A stretch of 64,000 bases of DNA, taken from contig CP099850.1 of NCBI GenBank assembly GCA_030062745.1, positions 248,001-312,000 on the forward strand, in the 5' to 3' direction. The notes under the pieces were generated by a model. That model was given only the letters and a program-made list of their open reading frames with translations, did no database searches and had not been told where the DNA came from. Below are positions 33,325 to 46,300 of this stretch, in pieces. Position 1 is the first letter of the stretch. The number at the start of each line of letters is the position of its first letter. Origin of the DNA: Capitulum mitella (lineage: Eukaryota > Arthropoda > Thecostraca > Pollicipedomorpha > Pollicipedidae). Position numbers and translations under genes: made by a program.

Positions 33325-36300
33325 GCGGTCGGCGCCGGCGGCCGCCGGCCGGGGGGGAGGACCGGTCCTGCCGGGTCGGACTGGGCCGCGTGGGGCGGCG
33401 ACCGCGCGGCTCGGTTTTCTCGCCGTCGCTGCCCTGACGCCGCGGGTGGACGGCGGTCCTCGTTGCTCGCGGATGTCGCACGGCGAACGCGCGGTGTCGT
33501 TAGGTTAATATTGGTAGAGGTCACCAGGTGAAATACATGTGCTGAAGTTGAAGCCTGTTTTGGGTTGCGCTGGGACAAACGAGGCCACTTTGGAATAGTT
33601 CGGAGCGACATTCCCAGCTTTCCATGACCAGCTGCGTCGTTCATAGTTTGTGACAAGCTGCTGCGGGGAATGACGGCATGAGCCTGACTTCTGCAGTTAG
33701 GGTTTATAAAGTCCTTCCAGCTGCGTCAGCGATACAGTACGTGTCGAACCGAGCTCGGGCGCATCGGGGAAGTGTCGCGTTCTGTCAGCAGTCTTCATCA
33801 AACGAAACACTGCTGTTTCAACAAACGCATCGAACGGGACTCCCAAGGAACTTTCCCAAAACTGCTTGAAATGCAAATCTCATTTTAGCCCTCGCCCTTC
33901 GGAGCATTTTTACTGCCCCGGCCTGACTTTGCTTTCAGAGTAACTGTCGCGCAGCTACGGTTTTAAATATCATCCAGAGGTATCATCTTCTCGACGCAAA
34001 CTCACCACCTCATTCACGCGAGCCCTAAAAAGAGGCGAATCACAAGAGGTCGCCGGCTCGATTTCTCTCACCACAATCCCTCGGCAAGGCCAGCTGAGTG
34101 ACGAGTCGTGATCATCCCTCTCCTTACTCCCTCCTCTTCACACTTTCGCTCTCTCCTTTTACCTGGAAACACCAGAGCCTGTCACGAGCCCGAGACCCGC
34201 ACAGGCAACACGCTTTAATTCTCGTCAGGCTTTCCCGTGCGTTGTTCGTGGGCCTTTGACTAGCTGGTTGTATTTGATTGTTTAGCGTTCGCCGAGGTAG
34301 CGTCGGGTCTCAGAGACCTCTTAACTGTATGCCAGGCAGTCAGGCTGACTGAACTACGCGAAAACAAGCATAAAAGGTAATCCTGAGCAGCACGACCGTA
34401 AAGCTTTTCAGCGGTTATTGATGAGACTTCTTATAAACTGGAAGAACGCGAATCGCCTCAAAACTGCCAAAAGTTTTTAGGGGTTTGTGATTAATTAACA
34501 CCCTGTTTTAAACAGGGCATTCATTCTCACCCCGCCTGTTTCAGGCACATGTGTTCAAATGTTCTGGTACCCGAATCGCTTCATGATGCTTCTGAGCGAA
34601 CACGCAGCATCGTTAGTATTAGAGCACACGCTGCTTTCATCCGCTGTTGTTCTGATGCGTACCTGTATGAACAATACATTGCGCGAAGTACTTTTTGCAG
34701 ACACAAGTCTTTCATTTGCGGCTTACACTAGCAGGTATGCGCGCACGTGCGAACATAATAAACGCACATACGCAATACAAGCATACAGCACGCCACGCTC
34801 TCGAAAATATTTAAGTATGCAGCACGCTATGCCTAAGTATACCGTACGCTACGCACACCATGAATTAATGAAGGTACTGTGAGTAACATAAACACATATA
34901 GAACCTCTGATCGAGTTCAGATTTACCTCGACATTCGTATGACTTGGGCGGCATTTATACAAGGTACAAACAGAACAGCTGGAACCCATAATCTTTCGGT
35001 CTTTAAGCTGCTCCGTTAGTTTTGCTACCCCTTTTTTCTATGTCCTAATGGCGGCGAACAATATCATAAAATTCATCAATGCATGGTCGATCTCCCAATT
35101 TTGAGCAGTACCAGATGCAATGTCTGGCAAGAAGGATAATCAACTTCTGCACTCTTGTGATAGTCATATTCAGCACCAGGTTTGCCCAGGTCGATGTTTT
35201 TTGCATCGAGACTACCCAGATTAAATGTTATCGCGATTATTTCCCTCGGACAAGTAATGTTGGTACAATGCGCAAGCACATGTCGAATAGTTTCAACAAG
35301 AGCGCACAGAAAACACGTGTGCGTCAAGACAGCCCACGCTCAACCCGTATTCGCGGCCCCTTCACTTTCACTGAAATCATTATATGCGGTAGCGCAGGTA
35401 CATTCAGTTTGCACGTCGCCCTTAACGATCTCCGGACACGGCCGATTCGTCCGTGGCAAGTCCTACCGCCATGTCATCACGTTCCCAAAATGTTAACGTC
35501 CTTAACGTCACCGCGTACGACGCTCTTCACATGCTTTGTCACGCTTTGTGACTTTTAAATACTGTTTTCACGCCTCTGCTGCCCGCCATTTGGTCACTGA
35601 TCCATTTGGTCCGTAAGCTGTCATGTCCTTATGCAGGCTTGAAGAAGGCGTTATAACCGCATAACACGTGGTATTCGGGAAACGCACGCCCTCACAGTCG
35701 TCAAAGACGAGTCTTTATGTCAATGGAGTCGCCGTAGCGCCCAAACACGTTGTATTCCCCGCAACGTTGCCAGGACGACGTAATAGATGTCACCTCATGA
35801 TGTGGCTGAGAACGTAATGTCTGCAAACGTATCACGACTTTACAGCTCTGTGGCGTGTCCTCAGCAGAATGATACCTCGACTGAAATTGTTGCTCCCACC
35901 CCCTCCCCCCAAAAAAAAGCAGTCCAAGGAAGTCTTGCAAGGCTTCCGCGGCGTGTTCCAGTGTGCCGAGTGAGCACTGTTTTAAGGCTAAAAAAGGTTT
36001 CGTTTTCCCCAGTTCTGAGACTTATCCCTCCGACGTCTTCGAGCACAGCCGGTTTGTCCGTTGAAAACGAATGTATTGCTTGTCCAGCAGAAGTACAAAG
36101 CGCTTCACGTGTTCGAATCACCGCAGCTTGGAAAGTCTCAGAAATCACGGGCAGCCGAACTGTAAGTACATCGACCATGAGACAAAACAGATGGACACCA
36201 TATATGCAGTCGTCCATGAGAATACTCCTGTCTGAAAATGGCGTTCGATAAAAGTCGCGACTCTCTCACGACACATTGTGCAAGGTCATGTTGCCAAAAT

Positions 36301-36822
36301 ACTAAAGCGAGACCATACATCGTACACAACTCAACTCAGAATTTAATGCGAGCACAATGCAGCCGCGCCTCCAGCTTCCGCATCGGCTCGAAAGAGACAA
36401 GAGCTTTCAAATTTTATCGGTCGGTGCAGCTATCGCGCACGCTACCTCATCGGCACAGCAAACGCAGGACTCTGACAAGAAATTAGCGTCGTGACAACCA
36501 GTCGGATCTTAATCGCCAGCACATGTCAGCGGGGCACATATCTTCCGGCCCAGTTCGTAAGTAAACTTGATTCCACACACAAGACACGACAGCGTCTGGT
36601 AATGGAGAGACGCAAAAATGGCTGACTAGCATTCCGATTCGCCTGTAGTGGAAATCGGACCGCAAAGTTCCCGGCCATTCTGCGCTTGCGTGTAGAGCCT
36701 ACGCGCTTCCGCGCCAGAAATGGAACTTCGTCACAATCGCCGCCGGAAATCCGCGGCAGTGTGGCGCCACAGGCTTCTCATGCAGCAGCCCCGCTGGAAC
36801 TGCTGAATTGTTCCGGGTTCTC
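33325..36822. other. Intergenic region between the FAS1 and ADGRA-like genes
   Basis: The two genes converge here, so both 3' UTRs must lie inside. Apart from a retroelement tail fragment (35076-35327) and a MITE end (35318-35345), no gene, RNA or repeat array was recognised. Overlapping ORFs near 34.55-34.88 kb lack any family signature. Confidence 0.5.
35076..35327 (-). pseudogene. Retroelement C-terminal fragment (Cys/His end domain)
   Basis: The minus frame reads TCFLCALVETIRHVLAHCTN. The C-x2-C-...-ET-x-x-H-x-L-x-x-C pattern is the usual end domain of non-LTR retrotransposon ORF2. Nothing upstream in this frame is recognisable; the sequence bordering it is a MITE terminus. Confidence 0.5.
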
Positions 36823-37313
36823 TTACGCGACAGCCTCCCGCGCCGGCTGTCTGGCCGCGGCCGCGCGCCGTTTCGGGCCGTGCTCAGCACCGTCTCCGTT
36901 CTGCTCGCGCGCCGTGCTGCGGCCGCTCTCAGCCGCCGGCCGCTGTCCGCCGGCCGCCGTCCGCTGGGGGGGGACGGCGGCGGGGGCGGCGGGGGCGGCG
37001 GCGACCGGCGCCCGGCGCGGCTTGGCCGGCGCGTCGAACGCGTCGCCGTCGTCCTGCTCGGCGTCTTCCGCCGGCGCCGGTGGCGCCGCCCTGGCGGCCT
37101 GCGGCGGACAGAGCGGCGCTGCGGCCGGGTCCGTGGAGCCGCAGCCGGAGGAGGTGGTGCCGACCTCCGTGACGGCCGAGCCGGCGCTGGCCGGCGGCGA
37201 CGGCCGCTGGCGGCAGGCGCAGCCGGCCAGCAGCGGCCGGCTGCCGCCGTCGGCCGCCGGCTGTCGCAGCACGCTGTGGGAGCGGAGAGTGGCGGCCGGC
37301 TCGCGCTCCTCGA
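36823..37313 (-). CDS. ADGRA-like terminal exon: cytoplasmic tail
   Basis: The acceptor CTCCTGCCGCAG is followed in phase by EEREPAATLRSHSVLRQPAA and about 160 residues rich in Ala, Pro, Arg and Ser with one acidic patch (AEDAEQDDGDAFD), to a stop at 36823-36825. No canonical PDZ end is seen (REAVA). Low-complexity composition lowers certainty. Confidence 0.7.
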
Positions 37314-40300
37314 CTGCGGCAGGAGACACGGGACCTCGTCAGACGCGCGGCCATGTGCGGGAATATCGCCGTCTGTTCCCCGACGAGCCGCAGAAGCGCC
37401 GAGGTCACCGCGGAGCGAAAAACCCACAAAGAAAACGACGTCCAAAGCCACGGCATACTCACGCGGAGTTGCTTTGTTGCCGGCGGACTTGCGACAGAAT
37501 CCCGGCGCCGGAACGCCGCTGTCGCCGCGCAGCACGTTGCAAATCAGCACGGTCAGGCTCTGAGGACCGGGTCAGCGGTCACAGGTCAGCGGCCACACGC
37601 CAGCAGACGGACACACGTCGACAAACACACACGCACACATATACACACATTCTTGTCAGAGGTAGCTTATGGGGACCGGGCGCGCGCGTGATGCTAATGC
37701 TAGCATACTATGAAATTGTCGTAGAAAGTGCATAAGGGGAAATGAGGGGGTTGGTGTTGAAATCGTACCATTGATGTGTTCTTACGGCGAAGTGAAAATG
37801 TTGCGTGTAAATGGTAGCTTATGGGGACCGGCTGCCCGCTGTGAAAATAACAAAACCCCAGACGAGGTCCGAGTCGTGGGAGGAGCTGCAATCCGTCGGT
37901 CCAGCTGCCTGAAAAGCATCGATCTATAAACAGCCCACGTCGGGTGGAGGGAAAAGGAAGGACGCGGTTTGTGCTGAAAAGCGCGATGCTGACTCTTGTT
38001 TCAGGTTAACATGGTAAGAACACACAAATGGAGGAAATCTCCGTGGCTCATGATGCAATTTTACATCCGCATCATTTGATACAAAGTTCCTAAAACACGC
38101 AGCTGATGATAGCAGCCTGGTAGCAGTGTACGGCTGAGTCCTGCTTAAGCTTCGCTCGCCTCGGAGGGGGGAATTCTCGAGGCCCTCCCCACTCACGCTT
38201 TCTGGACAAAGCTCAATAACAAAGAGAGTTTGAAGCTATGTGGGTGAAACGAGTCGTCCACCACAGGCGAGAATAAAAGAACGTCTGACAGACATTAGAC
38301 ATGGCAGGATAGACAGATCGGTTGCAGCAAAGCATGTGTCTGATAGCAAAAATTATTTACATCCAGGGCTCGGCAAAACTGTAGCTGTGATGCCAGGCTG
38401 TGAAAATAGGGAGGTACGGGAGGCAACTGAAATCAAGCAAACGAACTACATTGGAATTAGTCTGTTAGGACTAGGATTAGACTGAAATTAGACTGTTGGG
38501 ACTGGGATTGGATTAGACTGTCGAGATTGGATTACACTGCTGGGATTGGGATTGAAAGTAGACTGTTGGGAATGAAATTAGACTTTTAGGATTGGGATTA
38601 AAAGTAAACTGTTAAGACTGCGATTATACTGAAATTAGACTGCTGGGATTGTGATTAGACAGGAATTAAACTGTTGGAATTAGACTGAAGTTAGACTGTT
38701 GGGACTGGGACTGGAATCAGACTATTGGGATTGACATTAGATTGACATTTGGGATTGATTTGGACTGGAATTAGAATGTTGGTATCGGGATTGACTGTTG
38801 AGACTGGGATTAGACTGTAATTAGACTGTTGGGATTGGGATTAGACTTGAGTCAGACGGTTGGGATTAGAATTGGACTGAGGCGTACCAGCACCAGGAGG
38901 CGCCCGGCGGTATGTGCTGACGGAATGGCTGGTGCCCGCCGAACGTGTTTAGGTGGCCGGCAGCCGTCTCGAGCTGATATTGTTTATTAACACTACTGGC
39001 TGGAGCTTAAGGGACGAGCAGTTGCTGAAACAGAGAACCGTAGGGCACCAGCAGGGTATACGCGCACCTGGGAAGCGGGTGGGCGGATCATATGTGCGGC
39101 ACCGAATTCGGATGCTGCTGCTGTGTGACCAGAAATGCAAACCATCATGCCCTTGCAAGGGCGGTGTTTCGGAATGATTATTTTGTACAGACGGAAAGAA
39201 ATCAAACAAATCAAACATGGGAAAAAGTCTGTCCCAGCCTTCAAATGTTTAACAATCTTCCCCCTTTTGACAATGAACAATTCGTATTCCCCGGCAACAT
39301 CCTCTTATGCGTTATTCGAATTTCAGACATCAGCAGTGCTACTGTGAGCGACTCGCAAAATTTCGAGCTCCCATCTAGGACGTTCCATTGCCGCAGCTTG
39401 ACTAAGACGACAAAAAACACCTATTCTAACTGATGCATTCCCATTCATTATTGGACACTAATCCTGATTGTTAATCAAGCCCATCTTCTCTGCTGCCTTC
39501 CATGGAACCAAGCTCTGGCTGGGCTCATGCATGATTGCACTTAGCGTCGAGAAGGGAGTGTTACTGAGCTCGTGCTGGCATTCGTCCTGCCGTCCTCCAC
39601 CGCACGAACTGTAACACGTTTCGTGTCTTCTCTTTTTTTTTTTTTTTAACTTTTTCACTATGGCGTGCGCGTACGCCCCCCCCCCGCACACGCGCGCGCA
39701 CGCACGCACGATGCGGCTGGCTGACGGTGGCAACTGCAGACCAGTGCAGTCGCCCCTCAGAGCCGGCAGGCGGTGGTTCAGACCGTACAGATCGTAAGCG
39801 GGCCGGCAGCTCAGAGGCCGAGAGCCGGGCCTGGCCACCTGCGCCCCCCACAGAAGGTCACTTGCTGGCCGCAACACCGAGCCTGACCGACTCCAGAGAT
39901 CGAAAGGTCACGCAGAATATCGCAACGCCCGAGCTCCTACAGCAGACGCGGCAGACTCGCAACCCGACCGGCCCCACTCACCGTCACCACGCACATGCCG
40001 GCGAACACCACCTGGCACAGCAGGCCCTCAAAGTTGATGTACAGCGTGCTGGAGATCACCATCAGCACCAGCATCACCTCGATCACGTGCGAGCGCATCA
40101 TAAGGTCCAGTCTGGGGGCGGGTCGCTGTGTCAGCTCAGCGGCCGGCACCCAGTGCGCCGGCAGCGTAACGCGCACAAGCTTTGGAATTACGGCAATACA
40201 ATCCGCACCCAGAAACACATCCAGCGAAGGATGTCATGCGTAGCAAAAGCCAGGCAAAGTGATACCGGGTAATGTATAGACGTGATATAAGCGTCGCGTC

Positions 40301-43300
40301 ACGCCAGACGGCGTCCCATCGTGTTCAGACAGCATCATCACCTGGCTGTGATCCAGCTGGAACTCTGACGGCCAGGCAGCGCCACCTTGAGCACGAGCAG
40401 GGAACGCACGTACAACAGCAGAACCGTGTCCAACAGCAGCAGCACTGCCACCGGCACTACCACGCCGTAGAAGAAGCTGGAACTGTGCACGATCCACCAC
40501 GAGCGCAGGCCGTCCCAGCCGTAGGTGTGCTGCGTGGTGACCGTGGCCGCCGTCACCAGCACCGGCACACCTGCACAGGTCACAGAGGTCACAGAGGTCA
40601 CAAAAGCCCTAGAGGTCAGCGCTACAGCCGTTACCATCACCGACACACCTATAGGTCACAGAGGTCACAGAGGTCAGAGCTGCAGCCGTCACCACCACCG
40701 ACACACCCACACAGGTCACAAAGGTCACAGAGGTCAGAGCCGCAGCGGCTGTGTCTCAGGCGGCCACACCCGCAGTGGTAACAGCTACAGCGGCCACAGA
40801 TTTGAAATCACGCCGTCCGTCGCGACGCTGACGACCCAGCCCGGTTTCCACCACGGTCTTACCGAGCGCGATGAAGAACACGAGGTATTTGAAGTAGCCG
40901 GGCTCGCCGGACATCCTGCGGAGCCGGTGCTGTTCGCCGAACACGTGCATCTTGATGGCCATCTGAGTGCTGATGGCCGATAGGACCAGACACTGCAGCA
41001 CGGCAGCACTCACGGCTTGGTAGTCCTGCAGTAGGAGGAAGAGAACGGCATCCCTACAGTCAAGGCCGAATACGTCGACGTGTTAGCTTGCCAACTCCAG
41101 ACACGTAGTAATGGTCGGACAATGTGTGGGCGTGTTTCTAAAATCATGCACAAGAATGGCTTCTATAGCTTGACATACGAACAGTGCAACATCACGCTGC
41201 CGTTCATAAAGACTCGGTGACAGCAGACATCCAGGCTTCGAGTCACACGGCACGCCACCAGCACACCCTTGGCTCCAATCTCTCAAGCAAAGCAGTGAGT
41301 GGTCCCGAATACCGTAGCCCTGCTTGGCAACTATGACCGTTTGGCCACTGACGAAAAGCCTTGGAACTATGAGTTGACAGTGAATTGATCGGTTTAGTTT
41401 GCTGAATCACAGTCACTTGCGTAGTTTCGGCCGTCAGAGACGATGATATCGAGAAAGTTGGTTTCGAGATGACGTGCCACACTACCGGTGTGATCGAGTA
41501 AACGCCATTTACTCATGCCATCCACACGGTGTGGAAAAGGATCTAAAACACCACCACAACACGACAGGGAAGAAGCGGAAGCGACAGCTCTTTGCTGAGT
41601 CCTTCAAGTGTTTGGTGTGGTGGAGTTATCCGTATGGTGAGCAAGATGTTGTCGATCTGTTACCTGACTGGGCTACGAGCAAGGCTGCAACTGCGCAGCA
41701 GCAGAGTCTGGAGCCGACGGTAGTAAATCCAGACGAAATTACGTTTAAATGCGGGCTATTTCTCATAACAAACAAGCCTGGCTAATACACAGACGAATGA
41801 GTTTCTTCGTGATGACGTCTCATCCTCAGGCTACGGACGTCCTTCGTTTTTTTTTTTTTTTAATAACGTCGACACTGCCATGAACAGTAAATTTCCCTTC
41901 TGGATCATTTTGAAACGCATTATGACAAGAAGTGTAGTTTTCCAACCAAAGAACCCACGAACTATATTTTGGCGACCTTGCAATCTTACTTTGTCGGTTT
42001 TTAATTCAGCATGTTGGGTTTTTCATTTTTATGGGAACAGCAGCTAGAATTCAGTTCATATTTTCAGCTCTTGACTTTTGTGCGAATGTACGGAACGATA
42101 CCAAACTCTAAAACCCACATTTCTGTATGTATTTATATGAAAAACATCCTGAGGCAGAACCATTGTAAGCGTATAACTGCTTGGATCACACAGCACCAAA
42201 CCAGCAGGTGCATCTATCTATGACGGTGATTTTTCCACGGAGCTCTGCCACCCCCTCTCTCGCAAGCTCGTCCTACTCAGGCTAACAAACCTCGTCCGAC
42301 TGAACCAAACTTGGCATAACACCACGAGCCTTGCTCTTTCACAAAAAAAAAAATCATAGCAATCTCGGGACATTGTCCTCACAGCCCAAGTGCGAAGCAG
42401 TTTTCTGAGAGCCATGGCAAGCAGTCAGCACCGCCTAGTCGGCCAACTTGATCTTTTTGAACTCCTTCTCCAGCTTGCGCTTGGCCTGCCGCTCCAGCTC
42501 GGGCACGAAGAACTGAAGCAGCACGCTGTTGTGGTTGTTGAGGATGGTCTGCAGGAAGCCGCCCAGACCGCCCAGGCGCGTGATGCGCGTCGAGAAGGAC
42601 TGGATCTCGATGTCGACGTCCGGGTCGACCAGCTGCAGGAAGAGCTTGCCGTCCTCGGCGGCCAGCGTCCAGGCGGACTCGATGCGGATCCTGGGCTGCG
42701 TCAGCGTCAGGTCCACGTCCGTGTCGCCGCGGATGAAGGTGTAGCGCAGCGTCATCTTGGTGGAGGCGCGCAGCAGGTCGAAGCTCAGCTCCAGCGCCAG
42801 CCGGTCGGGCTGCAGCGTGACGTCACGCACCTGCACAGAGCTCAGGCCGTGCACCTTCAGGTCGCGCGCCGAGAAGCGGAACTTGCGGTTGGCCTTCTCC
42901 GGAACGTCCTTCAGCGAGAGCGGCTCCAGCACGACCGTCTTGCGACCGATCTCAAGCCCGGCGGCGAACGACGGCCTGGACAAGTCGATGACGCTCGACA
43001 GCATTTCCTCCACGCACGGCCCGACGTCGTTGAGACCAGGCGACGTGGAGGCCGTCTGGTCACCGCACGCTGAGAACAGCATCTCCAGCGAGAGGCCGTC
43101 TGGCACAGAGGCCAGGTCACGCCGTAGCCGCGCCGGAGACGCCGCCAGCGCGCCGCAGCACGCCAAAAGCACGAGCACGGAAAGTGCCTGCATGGCGTGT
43201 ACACTGCTTGCCGAGCACGGGCAGAATGACGCCGTTACCGCCGGCGGGCGGCTTGTATATTGTCGGCCGGCCGGAAAGCCCTGCCCCTCCCCCTCCGCCC

Positions 43301-46300
43301 GGCCTCTGGGAGCGGGCCGTCCGGGCCGTCCGGCGGCAGCGCCGGCCGTGACGTCATGCGGCTGGATTTCGGCGAACGGGGGCAATTCGGCCCGACTTCC
43401 CGGCGGATGTTTAGGACAACAGGCCTATTGGCTTTCGAGAGACACCGAGGCTGGTTTTTACGGCCACGAGGAAATTGGATCACGGCACATGTAAGTAATG
43501 GCAGGGATGCTGCAAACAAACTCGCATGAGTTGCGTGTATTTAACTATGGAGGCCTAATAGCTTCGGGAGAAGAACATAAGTTAGGGCGATCGGAACTGT
43601 TGATGCCCTTTCAGACTAAAAGTTCATTAATTGTCGATGCTCTGTATAACATTTCTTTGCTTCTTGTTTTATTTCTTATCAAAAACGATTTTCTCCGGAC
43701 TGGAAACGGGTATGTATGCATGTATGCATGTATTTACAAACGGCCAGCCACATTCATTAGAAAAGGCTATTCTGTGGCCTCTGTCATACAATCATACGCA
43801 CATAAAAAATTAAAAGAACGTAACATGTGATAATGAAAACCTGAGTGTCGCACTATACGCAAGCCAAATGAGAACATACGATAAAAACCAGCGTCATCGA
43901 CTCGACTACAAAGCTGACAAGATTATGTGTTTTAAGGTGCGCTTGAACACCTTTTAAACGGAATGCTGTAAATTGTCACGCATGGTATGGGTATTAAACT
44001 CGGAACATAATCAGTAGGTAAAAGTGCGCTGGCCGAAGGTGCCGGTAGCACGGGGCACACGCAACGTGTCTGTCTAGTGACGCGACAGACGTGGTCCTTA
44101 TTGTAAGACAGACTCTTGGCCAACAGATACGCAGGCTGCTGCAGTCTTTAACTGGTGAGCAGCATGTTGATGTCAGCGGCAGTCGCGGGGTTTTCGGCAG
44201 TTAGCCACCGGAGTGACCGAATCACGTCAGATATATGCTGGACTTTGCGGGGACCCGAAATCACGCGAGCGGCGAAATTCAAAACTTTTTGAATTTCGCT
44301 ACCTGGGATGCAGATACGTTTCCATAGCCTGACAAGCAGTATCTGATGTGAGACAGCACCAGTCTCTTTGAGGCGAGGCAGGTGTGGTGGGAGAACGTTC
44401 CTGGCGCGTAGTAGACCAGTGAGCATGCCGCTACATTTTGGAACAACGCTAACGACACGCGGCTCCCACGTAAAACACGAGTCCATAGTCACTTTTTTTT
44501 TGTTTCTAACCTTTCTTGAGCAGAAAAGAGACTGCTGTAGGAGGAGACACAGTGCTAAAGAGGCACTGTGCCTGGACCCGAGCTCGTGTTGAGGATGCGG
44601 CTGCTACCTAACGACATGACTTCGGTTTTGGCGTTTATCTTTATGCCGGATTGACGGAACCAAGTGTAGACAGTGCCCAACACATTTTCCGGCGTGGCTT
44701 CCAATGCGGGCAGATTGCGACGTGGGCCAGTGATCATCAGCTGGGTATGATCAACGTATCGAACAGTGCGTTTGCGGAAGCCATCGATCTCAATGGGACT
44801 GTGACAAGTTAGGCCGCTTCTGACCAGGGCACGGTCCTTGGTCAGTCGCAGACGTGCCCAATGCACGGCCCTTGGAACATGCCAGTTTGCAGCACTTTCG
44901 ACTCTGAAAGTTTCTCACTAGTTTTCACACATTGCGTGAGGCCTTCCAGACAGCTGGAAAACCATCCCGAGGATATCTGCAGCCGTTCAAGTTTCTCCAG
45001 GATCGCATCATGAGCCACTGCACCAAACACTTGCTAAGATCCAGTAGTGCATGCAATGATACCTATGACCGGTACCCTGCAGAATACAGTCTGTCACAGT
45101 TAAACGAACTGTAGACGTTCAGTGATGGGACATGGAACCGTACGGATCGCCACTGAACACGCTACTCGGCTGCATGCAGTCGGTGATCTGGTGAAGCACA
45201 GCTTTTTCGACAGTTGTGTGGATCGCAGGAAAGTTTGTAATAAGCCGGAGATTTGGCTCATTCGAAGGGTCACCTGACTTACGCAGCTGAATGACTATGG
45301 CACGCTCCTGAGCGAACGGCACATTCTTTGTAACAATGATGCAATCAACGATGCGTAACAGTGTGCGCCCGCTAATGCTGAAGCACAGCGTCAGAACACT
45401 CAAGGGATGAAATTTCCTATGCACGAGTTTTTAACTGACATACTTGCTAAAGCACGCTGAAGCTGGGCGAGTGTGGTACATGTCAGCGTCAGGGCGCTGA
45501 TGTTTACACTGCAGACGTTTATAAGTTGTCACCGACGCGCCCCTCAAACCAGTCGGCGATGCCAGACCTCCCGGCCTCCCGTTCACGACTCGGTCCACTG
45601 GGCCGGCTCTCTTCAACAAACACAAGGTCACCGCCACTGCATCGCCTGCCACGCGGTCGTTGCGAGCAACCCGGTTGGTTGATTAGCGTTCACCGCAGAG
45701 CAGCCTCGGCAGATCACACGAAGGAGGGGAAAGCCTCATAGCTTATCCTAAAATGTATCCAACCAACCAAAGAACAACTACATTGCATTGGCCCGTACCA
45801 ACAAAAATAATATGGAATGCGACACGCCAAAATTCTGCACGCAACGATGGAAAAATCCCCCCCTAAACGCTGAGACCCTCTTTAGCCCGATAGATACACG
45901 AGGGACCCACCCAAGGGAGCCACTGAACTGTGAACTGGCCCAATGGGTGAGTTACAACCGCAGACACCGCCTGGTGGCCGCAACGCCGTGACACAGCCCT
46001 TGCCGCCTCCAGGCGGCCGTACAGGCTGCGGCTCACGCTGCCCCCTGGCGACGGCGCTCAAGGTCACGCTTCGGCGGTCCGGGCTGTGCGGAGCCGCTCA
46101 CAGCGCCGTGACGTCATTCTCCGTACAACGCGCGGCACGCGCACGCCGGGCGGCCAGCGACCTGACTGCTGCAACTCCGCAATAACGCCAGCACGCGTGC
46201 GGGCCCCGCGGGAGCTGAAGTAGCTGTTCATCTCGTCTGGGGAAATGTTTTCGGGCTGGGCCGATTTCTCCGATGACGGTGCGATGATGCGACGGAGCTG

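Larger units (their letters stand above)
41880..43715. repeat. Segmental duplication, copy A left part (with gene)
   Basis: It aligns in the same orientation with 50038-50930. Shared marks include TGTAGTTTTCC and TTTTGGCGACC, the promoter-like block at 43255-43390, TTTCGGCGAACGGG and CTGGAAAC near the end. The coding sequence 42435-43193 has no counterpart in copy B. Confidence 0.82.

Noticed and set aside
36686..37735. 349-codon plus-strand ORF
   Set aside because: Antisense to the ADGRA-like tail exons, low complexity and without motifs.
42390..43494. Plus-strand ORFs of 227 and 245 codons
   Set aside because: Antisense shadows of the nested secreted-protein gene.
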